64,000 nt of DNA from Mastigias papua (GCA_964019165.1 OZ025280.1:14998428-15062427); one strand, 5' to 3'. Positions 10,650 through 22,697 are shown, numbered from the stretch's first letter. The notes: a model not told the origin generated them from the sequence alone. Numbers and translations: made by a program.

Positions 10650-11193
10650 ACTAGCTTAGTACTGATAGCCCGCTAGACCGCGGGCTTCCCTAGCCCCAGT
10701 TGAAATGTTGCATATTAGCCTAGGAAAGACTAACACTGTGCCCCCATGACAGTTGCATGGTCTGGTTGCATAGGATCACGAGAAGGTGACGTTATGGGCC
10801 TCTGTGATGGAGCACGTGACTTTTGGCCTTGCATTGTGCAAAGTGAAGAAACTTGCGAGAAAAAATTGTGCAAACAGTGGTCGGATACCTCCGCTAGGCT
10901 ACAGGGCAGTAAAGGGACAGGAAGAAAGTCAAGAAGCCCCGTAGCCTAGTGCAGGTATCCAACTACTTTTTGCACAATTTTTTCTCACAATTTTCTTCAA
11001 TTTGCACAATGCAAGGCCAAAAGTCACGTGCTCCATCGCAGAGGCCTATAATGTCACCTTCTCGTGATCCTTTGCAACCAGACCATGCAACTGTCATGGG
11101 GGCACAGTGTTAGTCCTTCCAAGGCTAATGTGCAACATTTCAACTGGGGCTAGGGAAGCCTGCGCTCTAGCTGGCTATCAGTACTAAGCTAGT
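10650..11193. repeat. long palindrome H1 (hairpin-forming)
   Basis: An inverted repeat of 544 bp beginning ACTAGCTTAGTACTGATAGC and ending with its reverse complement. The arms of about 255 bp are separated by a loop of about 28 nt (near 10907-10935). Each outer end holds a small palindrome (AGCCCGCTAGACCGCGGGCT). The arms differ at roughly a dozen positions, the most of the complete copies here. Positions that differ from H2, such as the base pair after CCCCATGA, are changed in both arms. Copies: H2 19414, H3 54628 (truncated), H4 56205, H5 62381. Confidence 0.92.
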
Positions 11194-12975
11194 CTATATT
11201 ATATGAATTATGCACAGAAATGTTTAAAATGCTCTCTACAATGAGGCGCTAATGAAACTACATTACATATTGTCTCCTGCTTCACTCAGTTCTAACTTAA
11301 GGAGTTTTGTAAAATCTAGTGATATAATTTTAGGATGTCATAACAGATACAATACCACACATGAAGTGGCAGGTATGAGTGGTTCTGTTATCGTGTAGGT
11401 GACCACTAATCTTGTCTACAGAGGTAAAGGATCAAGTCTGACCCATAAATGTAGGTGTTATACAACTGGAGTCTGTGATAGAACTGTGTAGTTCAAGGTG
11501 ATAAAACACAAGAATATTGCTTAGTATTCCTATATCACAGCTTTATATATATAACAGAGTGTAAAGCCCATGATTGAGCAGCATGAATGATCATATTAGA
11601 TTTCAACCAAAGTTTTTGGGAGGAGTTCATAGGTTATGGCTATACAACACAAATAAAGCAGCTATCCAGTACTAAATTATCTGTTACAACCATGTGAAAT
11701 TCAGATTTCAAATAATAATGGTAGTTGGATAGAAGAAAATGGCTCCATAAATCAAAATGTTGCTATCTAGTACTAATTCATCCCTAAAAAAACTATACTA
11801 TCATATGCAGAGTGATCCATGGAAGTCAGTAATTCTTTGAATTGAGTCATAATATATATCCTGCATTACCAACTAAGATTTCAAATGAAGGTACTACTTG
11901 AGTGGGGGCAAGATACATTGATCCCTTAAGAGTATATCATCACGTGCAGAATGGTCTATGGACTTCAGTAATGGAATGTATATCAAATTATCTGAGAAAG
12001 AAGGGCAACTGTGTCCCAACAAAAGACTATTTAGTTTAATAGAACCCCTTTACTAGTACTTCACCAAAATAACTCTACCATCTATAATGGAAATAAGCAT
12101 GAGGCCTTCCGTAAATAGAGCGAAAACAAAATGAACAGAGAGTTACTGAGTTGAGAATAAAATGGGTAACATCGTAGTGTTTGCCTGTAAAATATGTATT
12201 ATAAAATCAAGGAGTAAATTCGAGTTGACGGGCAATATCTCAAACGTAAACAAAGTGGCCTAACTCTTGAGACATCCTAACATCCATCTCATGTGCATAT
12301 ACTAAGAATCAAGAGTAATCTAAAAGCTCCTAGTACATAAGCAAATATTGCATTGAATGCCTCCTGAATATGATAATGATACTTCTGCAGTAACAAAACG
12401 GTAATTTAGAACAGAAAATCAAGCAAAAACTTAGGAGAACTACCATGATCGTAACGCCCCTCAAGGTATGGATTCGCCCTCATAAGACCGCAAGTAAATT
12501 TCAGAACAAAGACAACAGGTATCTGCGATTGTGAGATGACCTTGGGACTCCCCTTTCATTTGACCATACAAACTACGACGAATGTAAAGGGTGAAAGTAA
12601 AAACTGCAAAATTATGGTAACCAAATTCAGCAATAGCCCTATACATACTTCAGTGAAAGCATTCCACATACCAATACTTCATCGCCAAACATAACCATAT
12701 CCTATGCCATGTGTACATGCGGTAAAAGCAATGAATTAATTGGAAGCTACCAGGGAATACAACAGTAGACATACAGTAATCATTGTATGACAGTGTAGTA
12801 AGAAAAGTAGAATAACTTAGCAAATGAAATCAAGCGAAAAACACACTAAACTGAAAGCTGAACGACGACATTCTCCTCCAAGTCACACGGCAAAATTACG
12901 GTAGTGCAAATCAAAACAGTCCCAACTTAAAAAAGCACGCACGCCATTCGATGTGCAGCTTCATAGAACCAGGCC
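11194..12975. repeat. repeat unit A: AT-rich body downstream of H1
   Basis: Nearly collinear with unit B (19958-21745), with many substitutions and small indels. It holds no long ORF. On the minus strand it contains two exon-like modules: about 12845-12900, with a frame reading CDLEENVVV, and about 12380-12475, which starts with an ATG in the frame MVVLLSFCLIFCSKLP. These correspond to the modules in units B to D. It lies in the presumed intron of the hAT pseudogene. Similarity to B fades near 12975. Confidence 0.8.
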
Positions 12976-13731
12976 AAAAGCATTGAAAACCATCACCCAA
13001 ATAGACAGAAACTCTCTTGTTTATGCCTTGTCATGTTGAACAACTATTGCCACCAAGTTTAAAGAGCTGGGAGCTTGCTGTAAAATAAAAACAGAGTGTC
13101 CTACATGCAGGTATCAGTCGATGACAGGGTATTTGTTGTCTTTTGTGATTAGGGCCTCTATGAGGAGGGAGACTGGTAATGATTTACAGTTCTAGTGGGT
13201 GACTTATGTCAAAGGGGTAGTTTGAAGATTTAGAGTAATGTAAAGGAAGCCCCTACCAAACCCCAAAGAGTTGGTTTGAATGGCATGGCAAATGAAAACA
13301 GTTGGCCCCTCAAGAGGTCAATGTGAAATTTCGACGTTGATGCAATCACCAAAGAACTGTTTCACAACTCCAGCCCCCCTTCTCAGGCCTTGGGGCCTGG
13401 GGTAATCTGCTTCCATTGCCCCACCTCTCTCTAGGTGTTCCTGGTGTACTTGCCTTTGCATTTTCTGGATAACTTTAATACCAAAGCTATAGAGTCAACA
13501 CATATACTTTGTATTGGTTGTCCCATGATGAAAAGAACAAAAATTAGAAGAGAAATAGCATATTATTGTGTATATAAAAACACCAATCGTCCATACTTCT
13601 CTATCTATTTAGGGAGCAACACCGGAACAAGAGGATCTTGTAAACACCCATCACTCATCAAATTGACCGAATCCTATTTGGCTAATAGGTGAAAACTTGT
13701 GACTTCTTGTAAAAAGGGTCTGTGTATTTCA
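12976..13731. other. no recognisable gene; probable intron remainder
   Basis: The sequence between repeat unit A and the next hAT exon. It ends with a pyrimidine-rich stretch and TTTCAG at about 13726-13731. I see no domain in the open frames here. Confidence 0.5.
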
Positions 13732-14527
13732 GGCTTAACCTGAGAAATGTGTTCAAGACTCCTGTGGTCACATGGTCTTCAGGACTGCAAAAGCTAAAAG
13801 TGCATACTGAAAAGTCTGGTGTTCATTCAACTCCTACCTTATGAGCTTCAGAATTTTTATCTCAAATGAAAACCAAGGTTAACTCTGTTGATCTTCTCCT
13901 TAATAAAGGGAAAAGGGATCAAGTCAATGAAAACAAGGAACGACTCAGACCACTTGTTGATCTTGTCATTTTATGTGGGAGACAGAACATACCTCTCAGA
14001 GGTCATCAAAACAATTCGGGTCATTTGAGGATGATTGTGTAAACCCAGGTACTTTTCAAGACATATTGAAGTATGGAGCCAAGTATACTGACAATGCTAC
14101 ACTGTGAAATTTGCATGGCACCCCAAGGAATGCAACATATCATTCGAAAACAACTCAAAATGCTATCATTGCCATTTGTGGGGAAATACTGTGGGAAAGA
14201 ATCATCAGCGAGATCAAGGAAGCACAGTTCTTTGCTATTCTAGCTGATGAGGCCATGGATTGCTCAACTATTGAGCAGATCTCTCTTGTCCTTCGTTTTG
14301 TAGATGGAGATTCGGGAGGAGTTTCTTGGATTCATTCCCTTAGAATGTGGTCTGTCTAGTCAAGCAATTTCTGAGCACTTGATTGAGACTATAAGAGATT
14401 TTGGGCTTTCTATGAGTTAATGTCGTGGACAGGGCTATGACAGTGCTGGCAACATGGCTGGTAGAGTATCTCGAGCAGCTTCTCATATTCACAGGCTGTT
14501 TAAAAATGCAATGTATGTGCACTGCAG
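13732..14527 (+). pseudogene. hAT transposase pseudogene, catalytic N-half (before the nested insertion)
   Basis: Across several frames this encodes a typical hAT (DUF4371-like) region: TPVVTWSSGLQKLKVHTEKS, LVILCGRQNIPLRGHQ, a NATYHSKTTQN segment, ICGEILWERIISEIKEAQFF, LADEAMDCS and LRFVDGDS, then CRGQGYDSAGNMAGRVS. The ADEA and GYDSAGNMAG motifs mark the first part of the RNase-H-like catalytic core. Frameshifts and stops (for example 13846, 14038, 14104, 14359) inactivate it. It stops at AMYVHC, exactly at the target site of the 14528-16536 element. The sequence after that insertion restores the hAT frame. Confidence 0.85.
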
Positions 14528-16536
14528 CAAGGGGCATTTGACTTCAGAAATCCCGTACACCCTGCCTGGAAATCCGGAAAAAAATCCTTAAATCCACGTG
14601 AAATCTGTTTGGAAATCCGAAATCCATGGATATCCCCAAGAGATCCGCAAGTCCTTTACATCGTGCAAAAGCTATGCTTCGAAATTGTTCACAATATTAC
14701 AATACTAATATTAAAAGTATGTTGCAAAACCCCTCAAATAGTGTTCCAAGCGGACACAAAGATTCACAAGCTCGAAAGTGCTGGAAAAGATGTCAAGAAT
14801 TGGAAGCCAGTTAAAGGACATATTACAGGAGCATTTTATTAGTTGCAATGGAATTTGATTGCATGCCCGGGAAAGTCACCAGCGCAATTACGAATATGTG
14901 CTATTTTCCCAGTGATGGACATTATGGACGTGAATGAAAGTGAAAGTGGCAGTCCATGGTTAACTGAGACAGATCTACAAGAAATTCCTCAAGAAATACA
15001 GAATGTCAGACCCCCATGTGGAAAGTATTTAAGGAATATCATGCAGTTTTATGGTTATGCAAGAAATGAATCCATCATCAAGTTCAAGGATAAACAAGAG
15101 ATGGATAAAATGCAATTAAGTGAATCTGACCATGTCATCTAATACAATGCCTACATAAGCATAGAACTGAATGCACTCATGCTGTTACACCTTATTTATA
15201 ATGTAGCTACCAAAGCATGTCCAGCAGACTGTTTTAGAGTCTGGATGCCTGGATCGTAACCTTAGCAGTTGTTTCGACTTCTGAGGTCAATGACACCAAC
15301 TTTTCAACTACTGTCAACTTTTCGATGAAAGGCTTTCTTGGAAAGATTCACAAGCTTGAGTTTATGACATCATCAGACAATAGCATCCTTTTCCCTAGAT
15401 TAGGTAGAAGGTTGTTCCAGGTGATGAGGCCTACTTCATACAAAGATGGAGACTTTGTGAAAGGCCTTGAATATGTTGTGAATAAGGCTGTTTCCAATTA
15501 CAATGAAGAATTATGCGAAGAAACTTTGTTGTTACCCAATAATGAGGATATCATGGAGTCAAAATGCATTCTGCAATGACCCAGGCAGAGTTTTTATGTG
15601 CTAGTGAAGATCTATCTGTGCTATGCTTGAGGAGATATGAAACCCAGAAATCCCTGTATAGGTTTGCGTTGCAGAGTCAGAGGGAGAAAATCAAGACAGC
15701 AACAAAGTTGGCATTTATAAAGTATAATGACGCTGACATTAGGAAAATTACAGCATTGTATCCCCTGCAAGAAAACTTTCAGTTGTCAAGTGATAGGCTT
15801 CTTCGAGTTAGTTCAGTGCAACCAACAGACATTTTCTCCAGCACATCCATTCATAATTTTGGATATTAAGAGATTGTCAACCATGGTGATCTGTGTATTT
15901 TCAATAGGATTGACGATTCCTCAAAATGCTTGGTTGGCAGAATCATTTAGTTTTCTTATATGATAGGAAATACTCGTCGGAATTTGTTGACATGAAGAAG
16001 CCATCCTTTAAAAACATTGGTGTTTTCGCCAACTGCTTTCAAGGATGTAAGTATATAGAAGGAGAAGGCATGGTTCTTCAAATGAACTTGAACTTTCAAC
16101 TTGAATCCTTCTTCAAACCGGGATATTTTTCCGTGGATATTCATGTGTGCACAATAAATGATACATTCTTAGAGTTTTATGCTGATTGCTCATTTCCAAT
16201 TTGCTGACAGATGTTCTTGCAGATTGGAAGGAAGAATGAAATTTCATTAGTCAAAGTTTTATCTTTTTCTATGGTATTACTCATTTACATTAGTGGGGAC
16301 TTTGTTACTTGCATTTTACATATGTTTTCACTTCTTTGCTTTATTTGGGGGTTCTTTATAGAGAATCTACTGTGTGGCCAAGGTGGAATGCTGTCAATTT
16401 GAATATTTTGGAAATCCCTGGAAATCTAGAAGTCCCTGCAAAATTTGCTCCAAATCCCGAAATCCTGGTAACTTGTTTTGAGATTTCCAAATCCTAGGAA
16501 TATCGTACGCTATTCTGGGTTGTGAAATGCCCCTTG
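14528..16536. mobile_element. hAT-like element nested in the hAT pseudogene
   Basis: A 2009-bp insertion bounded by the perfect 8-bp duplication CACTGCAG (14520-14527 and 16537-16544). It begins CAAGGGGCATTTGACTTC and ends with the inverted CAAGGGGCATTTCACAAC. An 8-bp duplication plus a short CA-starting repeat is the hAT signature. Both subterminal regions are rich in GGAAATCC/GGAAATCT words, as expected for transposase-binding repeats. Removing the element and one duplication restores the host frame (YVHCSSHLLNLCV). The interior proteins do not look like a transposase, so the element may be non-autonomous with cargo. Confidence 0.92.
14843..16207 (+). pseudogene. unrecognised coding remnants inside the nested hAT-like element
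   Basis: Several plus-strand frames run head to tail: 14843-15142 (acidic, Asn-rich), 15325-15579 (LGKIHKLEFMTSSDNSILF; FVKGLEYVVNKA), 15564-15869 (RFALQSQREKIKTATKLAFI) and 15926-16207 (FKNIGVFANCFQGCKY; FKPGYFSVD). They appear to be parts of one protein broken by frameshifts. The compact beta-rich last part looks like a folded domain. I do not recognise the family, and no BED finger or hAT dimerisation motif is visible. It could be a hAT-carried gene or a remnant of another element. Confidence 0.4.
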
Positions 16537-16775
16537 CACTGCAGTTCCCATCTTTTAAATCTTTGTGTAGCATCTCCATGCCAATTACAGCTGGTTAAGA
16601 AAATGATGGACAAAGTCCAGGCTACATCTGAAGTGTTTACTAATTCACCAGAGATCTCAATTGCTAAAAAGAGAAAATCAAGGAATTGCTACCTAAATCA
16701 CATCACATGCATTTAGTTGATGTCTATCATACCAGGTGGGTAGCCAATATAGATGGTCTTGGATAAACTTGCCTA
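16537..16775 (+). pseudogene. hAT transposase pseudogene, segment after the nested insertion
   Basis: Directly continues the hAT frame interrupted at 14527: CSSHLLNLCVASPCQ, then a helical stretch and, in another frame, YHTRWVANIDGL. The first is the canonical HCxxHxLNL region and the second the RWV motif of hAT proteins. The C-terminal dimerisation domain is missing because the sequence runs into the piggyBac pseudogene. Confidence 0.8.
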
Positions 16776-17039
16776 AATGGTTGGCAATGCTAAACATACA
16801 TCAAGAAATACAGTTAGATGTTGATGATGTCATTAAACGTTTTGCTAGAAAGGGAAATAGGAGACTTTTGTTGCTATATGGCTAATCTTTCTTCATGGCA
16901 TGCATTTTCATTGGATGCTTGTTTGTTGGATACTCTTTTTGGTGCTAGCAGTGATCATGTTTCTCATGATGTGATAGATTGCAGAAAACATGTACAGATC
17001 ACATGCTTGTGCCTAAAATTGTCCTTACCTGATAAGTAG

Positions 17040-18425
17040 TACTTCAAGCACGTTTGGGATGTCAGCATGACACAGCAGCTTGTAGACTGCACAACCCTCC
17101 ATAGTGTTCAAAAGACTGTTACAAGCATTAATACAACCAGAAGTGAACTCAAGCAGCTGATAGGAATGGAGCTGAAAATGGGGATAATGAAAATACCCAA
17201 GTACAATAGGTACTGGGCAGGTGAAACAAGATACTCTGCTATGGCTCATTTCATGGCTCTCAACAGGTATAGAAGGCTGAGGCAGTTTTTGCATGCAAAT
17301 GACAACTCAACGAAGGACAACCCAGAAAACAGATACAACAAACTATAAGATAGAGCCTTTACTGAAATCTTAGAGAGAAAATTGCCAGAAGCTGGAGCAT
17401 GGAGAGTGTCAAGCAATATACAAGCAGATTGTCCCTACCAAAACAGATTGTAGTGGCAGGAGGCAATACAACCCAAGAAAGTCCCACAAGTGGGGTTTCA
17501 AGAACTTTGTGAGAGATAGTGAGAGTGAACTAATATACAACTTGTTCTTGTACACTGGTGCTACTACTGCTGGAGGTGAAAAACCTTATGTGAGAAAAGT
17601 GGCTCTCAAGCTATGTAATAACGTTGTCTGGATGCCGTTAGAAACTCTTCTATCACCTGGGTTTACAACCGTAGACCTTTGTCTAGATCTTAAAGAGAAG
17701 GGTATTTTGACAACAGCAACCATAAGAAGTAATTTCCTGGGTAGTTGTACCCTAAAAACTGAAGCAGAGATGAGAACTGCTGGAAGAGGCAGCTCTACTT
17801 GTCAAACTGACCAAAATAAAAGCTTGGTTATCCTGCATTGGTATGATAACAAGTGTGTCACCTTGGTATCAACACATCTCAGTGTTGATTAATCAGTCCT
17901 AGTAAAATGATGGAACTCAGGAGCAAACTCTTATGTAGATCTTACATGCCCTATAATTGGCAAGGCATACAATACATCAATGGGATGTGTAGTTGATATG
18001 TTGATTGCACTGCATAGGTGCAAGATAAAAACTAAGTGGTGGTGTCTTGTCATGCTGTTTCATGCCATTGATATAGCAATAGTGAATGCTTGGCTACTGT
18101 ATAGATGATTTTGTTCTCAACTGAATTTTCCTGCAAAAATAGCATCTGTCACTGCTGGATTTGTCTGTCTGAGGGTCTCATCAACACAGGAAAGCTTGGT
18201 AGACCAAAGCAAGTGGTAGGCAGGCCAAAAATCGTTCTACTCGGCCACTTCATGAACAGCAGCCAAAAAGGGGAGAGCTGCTAAAACTCGTCCTCCTGGT
18301 GTTGATTTAAGGTATGATAAACTGGGTCATGGGGCATGCTGTGACAGAGAAAAGAACAGATGTAGGCTCTGCAAAGTTGGCTACAGATATATATCCTGTG
18401 AAAAAGTGTAAGGTATCTTTGTGCC
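17040..18425 (+). pseudogene. piggyBac-family transposase pseudogene (copy 1)
   Basis: Conserved segments of a PGBD-like transposase appear in order. An N-terminal region has ELKQLIGMELKMGIMKIPKY, RYWAGETRYS and RFLHANDNS-like words. The region around 17460-17600 has NLFLYTG, then DNKCVTLVST (17840-17880). Near the C-terminus are TCPIIGKAYNTSMGCVVDM and a Cys-rich finger around 18340-18410 (CDREKNRCRLCKVGYRY). piggyBac enzymes cut at TTAA sites using Asp residues. Stops (17346, 17890, 18108) and frame changes inactivate the copy, and part of the catalytic core is missing. Terminal repeats were not identified. Confidence 0.85.
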
Positions 18426-19413
18426 TTACGTCTGAAAGAAACTGTTCTCATGACTTCCATACACTCTAGGATAGCTTGCTATAACAGGTCAGGCTTAGTT
18501 GCAGCCACACCCATATTTTCAAAGATGAAACATGATAGGTTAGTCAAATTATGATATACAACAACAAATAAGTAGATAGATCATAATAGGCTTATAACAA
18601 TGAGAAAATGTTTTGGTAGCAATGCAGTACAAAGCATTGTGAGCAGCTCAATGTACTTTGAAAACCAAGATCAATACAAAAATAGTGGGGAGAGCTCACG
18701 TTTCTGAAAATGAACAGCAATTTAAGACAGAGGGCCTCCTCCCCTTCTATGCTTCCACTATAAACTCACCCCTGAGCATGTTAATAAACCATTGAGTGGA
18801 TATCTGTCCTCGTATTTTGATTGAGGGTATTTTATGCTAGTCATAAATGTGTACACCTTGTATAAGAAAATTGCAATTTTTCTGTGTTCCTTACTGCCCA
18901 TAGTTGCCATATGGCAGCAAACTGAAATCAATACACCTTTTTGGACCAAATTTTGGAGGAAAACATGTTATATATCCACTAATCTATTATGAGCTCAGGT
19001 TACCACAAAAATAATTTTTTAAAACACAACTTCAATAATCAGACAGTAAGGGGCTATAGTGTAAAGTGGATTCCCGGACATAAGTGATGTTGTCACTTGC
19101 CTATCATTAATACCAATAAGACTTGCATATCAACAGCTGGATGAAACTCCATAGTACTGATCTTACTGGGCTGATACCTACTGAGTATGGCATGTGGAAT
19201 CACTGTATTTTTCCTGTCACTGGAGGTTAGCTGTTCCACTATTCTGTGGATTGGGTAATGGCTGGGTAGCACATTTGTAATAGGTCTACATTTGTAGGTT
19301 AGGTAACAAAAGAGTTACCCAAGTGAACATTTCTCTCTTCAATCCCAACCTGAGACATAAATAATGAATGTTCCCTTTGCTGATCCATTTTTCTTTTCCA
19401 ATATAATATGATA
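18426..19413. other. no recognisable gene
   Basis: AT-rich sequence between piggyBac copy 1 and palindrome H2. No domain is seen in the short open frames. Confidence 0.5.
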
Positions 19414-19957
19414 ACTAGCTTAGTACTGATAGCCCGCTAGACCGCGGGCTCCCCTGGCTCCAGTTGGCATGCTGCATATTAGCCTTGGAAAGACTAACGC
19501 TGTGCCCCCATGAAAGGTGCATGGTCTGGTCGCATAGGATCACGAGAAGGTGACGTTATGGGCCTCTGCGATGGAGCACGTGACTTTCGGCCTTGCATTG
19601 TGCAAATTGAAGAAAATTGCGAGAAAAAATTGTGCAAAAAGTGGTCGGATACCTGCGCTAGGCTACGGGGCAGTAAAGGGACAGGAAGAAAGTCAAGACG
19701 CCCCGTAGCCTAGCGCAGGTATCCGACCACTTTTTGCACAAATTTTTCTCGCAATTGTCTTCAATTTGCACAATGCAAGGCCGAAAGTCACGTGCTCCAT
19801 CGCAGAGGCCCATAACGTCACCTTCTCGTGATCCTATGCGACCAGACCATGCACCTTTCATGGGGGCACAGCGTTAGTCTTTCCAAGGCTAATATTCAGC
19901 ATGCCAACTTTAGCTAGGGGAGCCTGCGTTCTAGCGGGCTATCAGTACTAAGCTAGT
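19414..19957. repeat. long palindrome H2 (hairpin-forming)
   Basis: A 544-bp inverted repeat with the same termini as H1 (ACTAGCTTAGTACTGATAGC...). The arms differ at only a few positions, and the loop of about 28 nt is near 19674-19700. The end palindromes AGCCCGC/GCGGGCT are present. Because the arms match, almost the same short ORF can be read on both strands (19510-19713 plus, 19658-19861 minus); this follows from the symmetry and is not evidence for a gene. Confidence 0.95.
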
Positions 19958-22043
19958 CTATATTATATGAATTATGCAAAGAATTGTTCAAGATGCTCTC
20001 TACATCGAGGCGCTAATGAAACTACATTATACATTGTCTCCTGCTTCACTCAATTCTAACTTAAGGAGTTTTGTAAAATCTAGTGATATAATTTTAGGAT
20101 GTCATAACAGATACAATATAGCACATGAATTGGCAGGTATGAGTGGTTCTGTTATCATGTAGGTGACCACTAATCCTGTCCACAGAGGTACACATTCAAG
20201 TCTGATCCATAAACGTAGGTGTTATACAACTGGAATCTGTGATAGGACTTGGTAGTTCAAGGTGATAAAACAAAAGAATATTGCTTAGTAGTCCTATATC
20301 ACACATTTATATTATATATAACAGATTGTACAACCCATGATTGAGCAGCGTGAATCATATTAGATATCAGCCAAAGTTCTTAGGGGGAATCCATAGGTTA
20401 TGGCTATACAAAACAAATAATGCAGCTATCCAGTACTAAATTATCGGTTACAACCATGTGAAATTCAGATTTCAACCAATAATTGTAGTTGGATAGGGGA
20501 AAGTGGCCCCATAAATCAAATATTGCTATCTAGTACTAATTCATCCCTAAAAAAACTATAATATCATATGCAGAATGATCTATGGAAGTCAGTAATTCTT
20601 TGAAATGAGTAATAATATATATCCTGTATCATCAACTCAGATGTTGGGGGCAAGGGGCTTCATACATTAAGTCTAGGAAATAAAAGTGATGGTCATATCT
20701 AGTACTAATTCATCCCTTAAGAGTATATCATCACGTGCAGAATGATCTATGGAATTCGGTAATGGCATTTATAACAAATGATCTCAGAAAGAAGGGGAAC
20801 TGTGTCCCAACAGAAGAACATTCAGTATAGTGGAACCCCTTAAAATTGACTTGACCAGAATAACTCTACCATCTATTGTGGACATAACTATGAAGCCTAC
20901 TGTAAATACAGTGAAAACAAAATAAAAAAGAGTTACTGAGCTGAGAATAAAGTTGGTAACATCTTAGTGTTTGCCTGTAAAACGTGTATGATAAAATCAA
21001 GGAGTATATTCGACTGTAAGGGCAATATCTCAAATGTAAGCAAAGTGTCCAAACTCTTGAGACATCCTAACATCCAACTCACGTGCATATACTAAGAATC
21101 AAGAGCAAGCTAAAAGCTCCTAGTACGTCAGCATATATTGCATTAAATACTTCCTCAATATCATAACCATACTTCTGCAGTAACAAAACGGTAATTTAGA
21201 ACAGAAAATCAAGCGAAGCTGAGGGGAGCTGCCTTGATCTTATTGCCCTTGAAGCAAAGGTATGGAATCACCCTCAAAAGACCGCAATTACTCCAAAACA
21301 AAGGACAACAGGTATCTGCGATCGTTAGATGAACTTGGGAATCCCCTCGCATTTCACAGTACACACTACGACAAAGGTAAAGAGTGAAAGTAAAAACTGC
21401 AAAATTAGGGTAACCAAATTCAGCAATAGCCCTATACATACTTCAGTGAAAGCATTCCACATACCAAGACTTTATCCCCATACACAACCGTATCCTATGT
21501 CATTCATACATGTGGTAAAAGCAATGGATAAATTCCAAGCTAGCAAGGAATACAACAGTAAACATTACATAATCATTTCATCACAATGTAGTAAGAAACA
21601 TAGGATACCTTAGCGAATGAAATCAAGCGAAAAAACACTAAACTGGAGGCAGAACGACGAAAGTCTCCTCCAAGTCACAGGACAACTATACAGTAGTCCT
21701 AATCAAAACATTGCCAACTGAAAGCAGCAAGCACGCCATTCCATGTCATCTAAATAGGCATGAAAAGCAAACAACCTGCCATAATCTAGCACGGAATGCA
21801 AAGTCAAACATATGTTGAATATCGTTTCACAATTTAGAAGGAAAAGCACGGTGATTTAGTACACAGAATCGAACAACTTTGAGAAGAACTGTCATGGCGG
21901 TAATTCACTCGAGGGAAGGTGGCTGAATCTCGTTGAAAGATATGGAAATAAATGGCTGGCAACAGTAGAATACAGATGAAATGGACAAAGGACATACAGG
22001 AATTCTTAACTCAAACCATTTCAGGAAATTAGAGCTGGCTTAC

Positions 22044-22278
22044 CTGGAAGAACTGCAACCAAAGTCTCCTCGTGATAACACACACAGTTACTTAGTCCTA
22101 CTGGACCGCTCGCAAAACTGACAACACGCGGTCCAGCAGGGAGGAGCAACAGAATTGCTGGTAATGGCGATAAGAGGAAAGTGGAATAACTCGGCGAAAA
22201 AAAATGATAAAAATCAGATCTCTTCTTATGTAAGTAGTTGACCCAAATGGCTAACCTCAACAGAAATTTGGGGGCCAT
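22044..22278 (-). other. exon-like module with 5' splice site (unit B)
   Basis: The minus frame from an ATG at 22278 runs through a hydrophobic segment (PAILLLLPAG) to CYHEETLVAVLPG, where CCAG is followed by GTAAGC, a consensus donor. The same layout recurs at 55284-55375. It could be a first coding exon with a signal-peptide-like start, or a non-coding 5' exon. There is no transcript evidence. Confidence 0.4.
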
Positions 22279-22321
22279 GGGACAAATACCCTGGGAGGAG
22301 ATCGTGTAGGTGGAATCAGGT

Positions 22322-22352
22322 CACGTGGTACAAATCTGAGCAATCTGATTGG
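22322..22352 (-). promoter_or_regulatory. CCAAT-box and E-box-like pair upstream of the unit B modules
   Basis: On the minus strand AAACCAATCAGATTGCTC is followed about 20 bp later by CACGTG, about 200 bp upstream of the module donor at 22044. The same block recurs at 55562-55597 (CCAAT changed to CCAAC) and, without the intact E-box, at 56130-56163. Recurrence at the same place in each unit supports a promoter role; this is inference. Confidence 0.4.
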
Positions 22353-22497
22353 TTTGGCATAAATTATCATATAGGCATCTTAGTATATAGAGATATGGGA
22401 CAGAGTTCCAAATCACGTCATGTGGGAGAGGATCTATTTGGGTTTGGAGATACTGCTGCAGCAGCCAGATTTAGTATGGTGCTACAGCCTCATTAAG

Positions 22498-22697
22498 AAT
22501 AATGAAACTATTTGGTTTCAAACCAGGAAACTTTACTGAGAAGCACTGAGTGAGATTGAGGAAACTTGGGTTTAATGCTGCTGAATATAGAGACTCTTCA
22601 AAGCTTGCAAGAAAGAAGCTAAGAGGCAAGAAAATGCCATACAATGACAAACCGAAAGAGAAAGATGGTGGCACTTATGCACCAGGAGCATTTTGAC
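22498..22697 (+). pseudogene. C-terminal remnant of a transposon protein
   Basis: The plus-strand frame reads MKLFGFKPGNFTEKH, stop, then RKLGFNAAEYRDSSKLARKK and a basic tail ending GGTYAPGAF before a stop. A Lys/Arg-rich tail closing in G-x-x-Y-x-x-G-x-F is seen in some Mutator-like and related invertebrate transposon proteins. The family assignment is tentative. Confidence 0.35.

Larger units (their letters stand above)
19958..22440. repeat. repeat unit B: AT-rich body with minus-strand exon-like modules
   Basis: The first 1.8 kb is collinear with unit A. The part from about 21715 to 22400 is nearly identical to 54951-55632. Minus-strand modules are seen at about 22135-22044 (frame CYHEETLVAVLPG then GTAAG), 21925-21830 (GCCATGACAGTTCTTCTC), 21670-21632 (CDLEETFVVLPP) and 21265-21200. 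No long ORF is present. It ends near a CCAAT/E-box-like segment at 22322-22352. Confidence 0.85.

Noticed and set aside
10746..10949. Short ORF in the left arm of H1 (and relatives at 19510, 19658 minus, 54723, 56317, 62461) with a shared peptide pattern
   Set aside because: The similarity follows from nucleotide identity of the palindrome arms, it reads on both strands in H2, and H4/H5 versions are frame-altered. No known domain.
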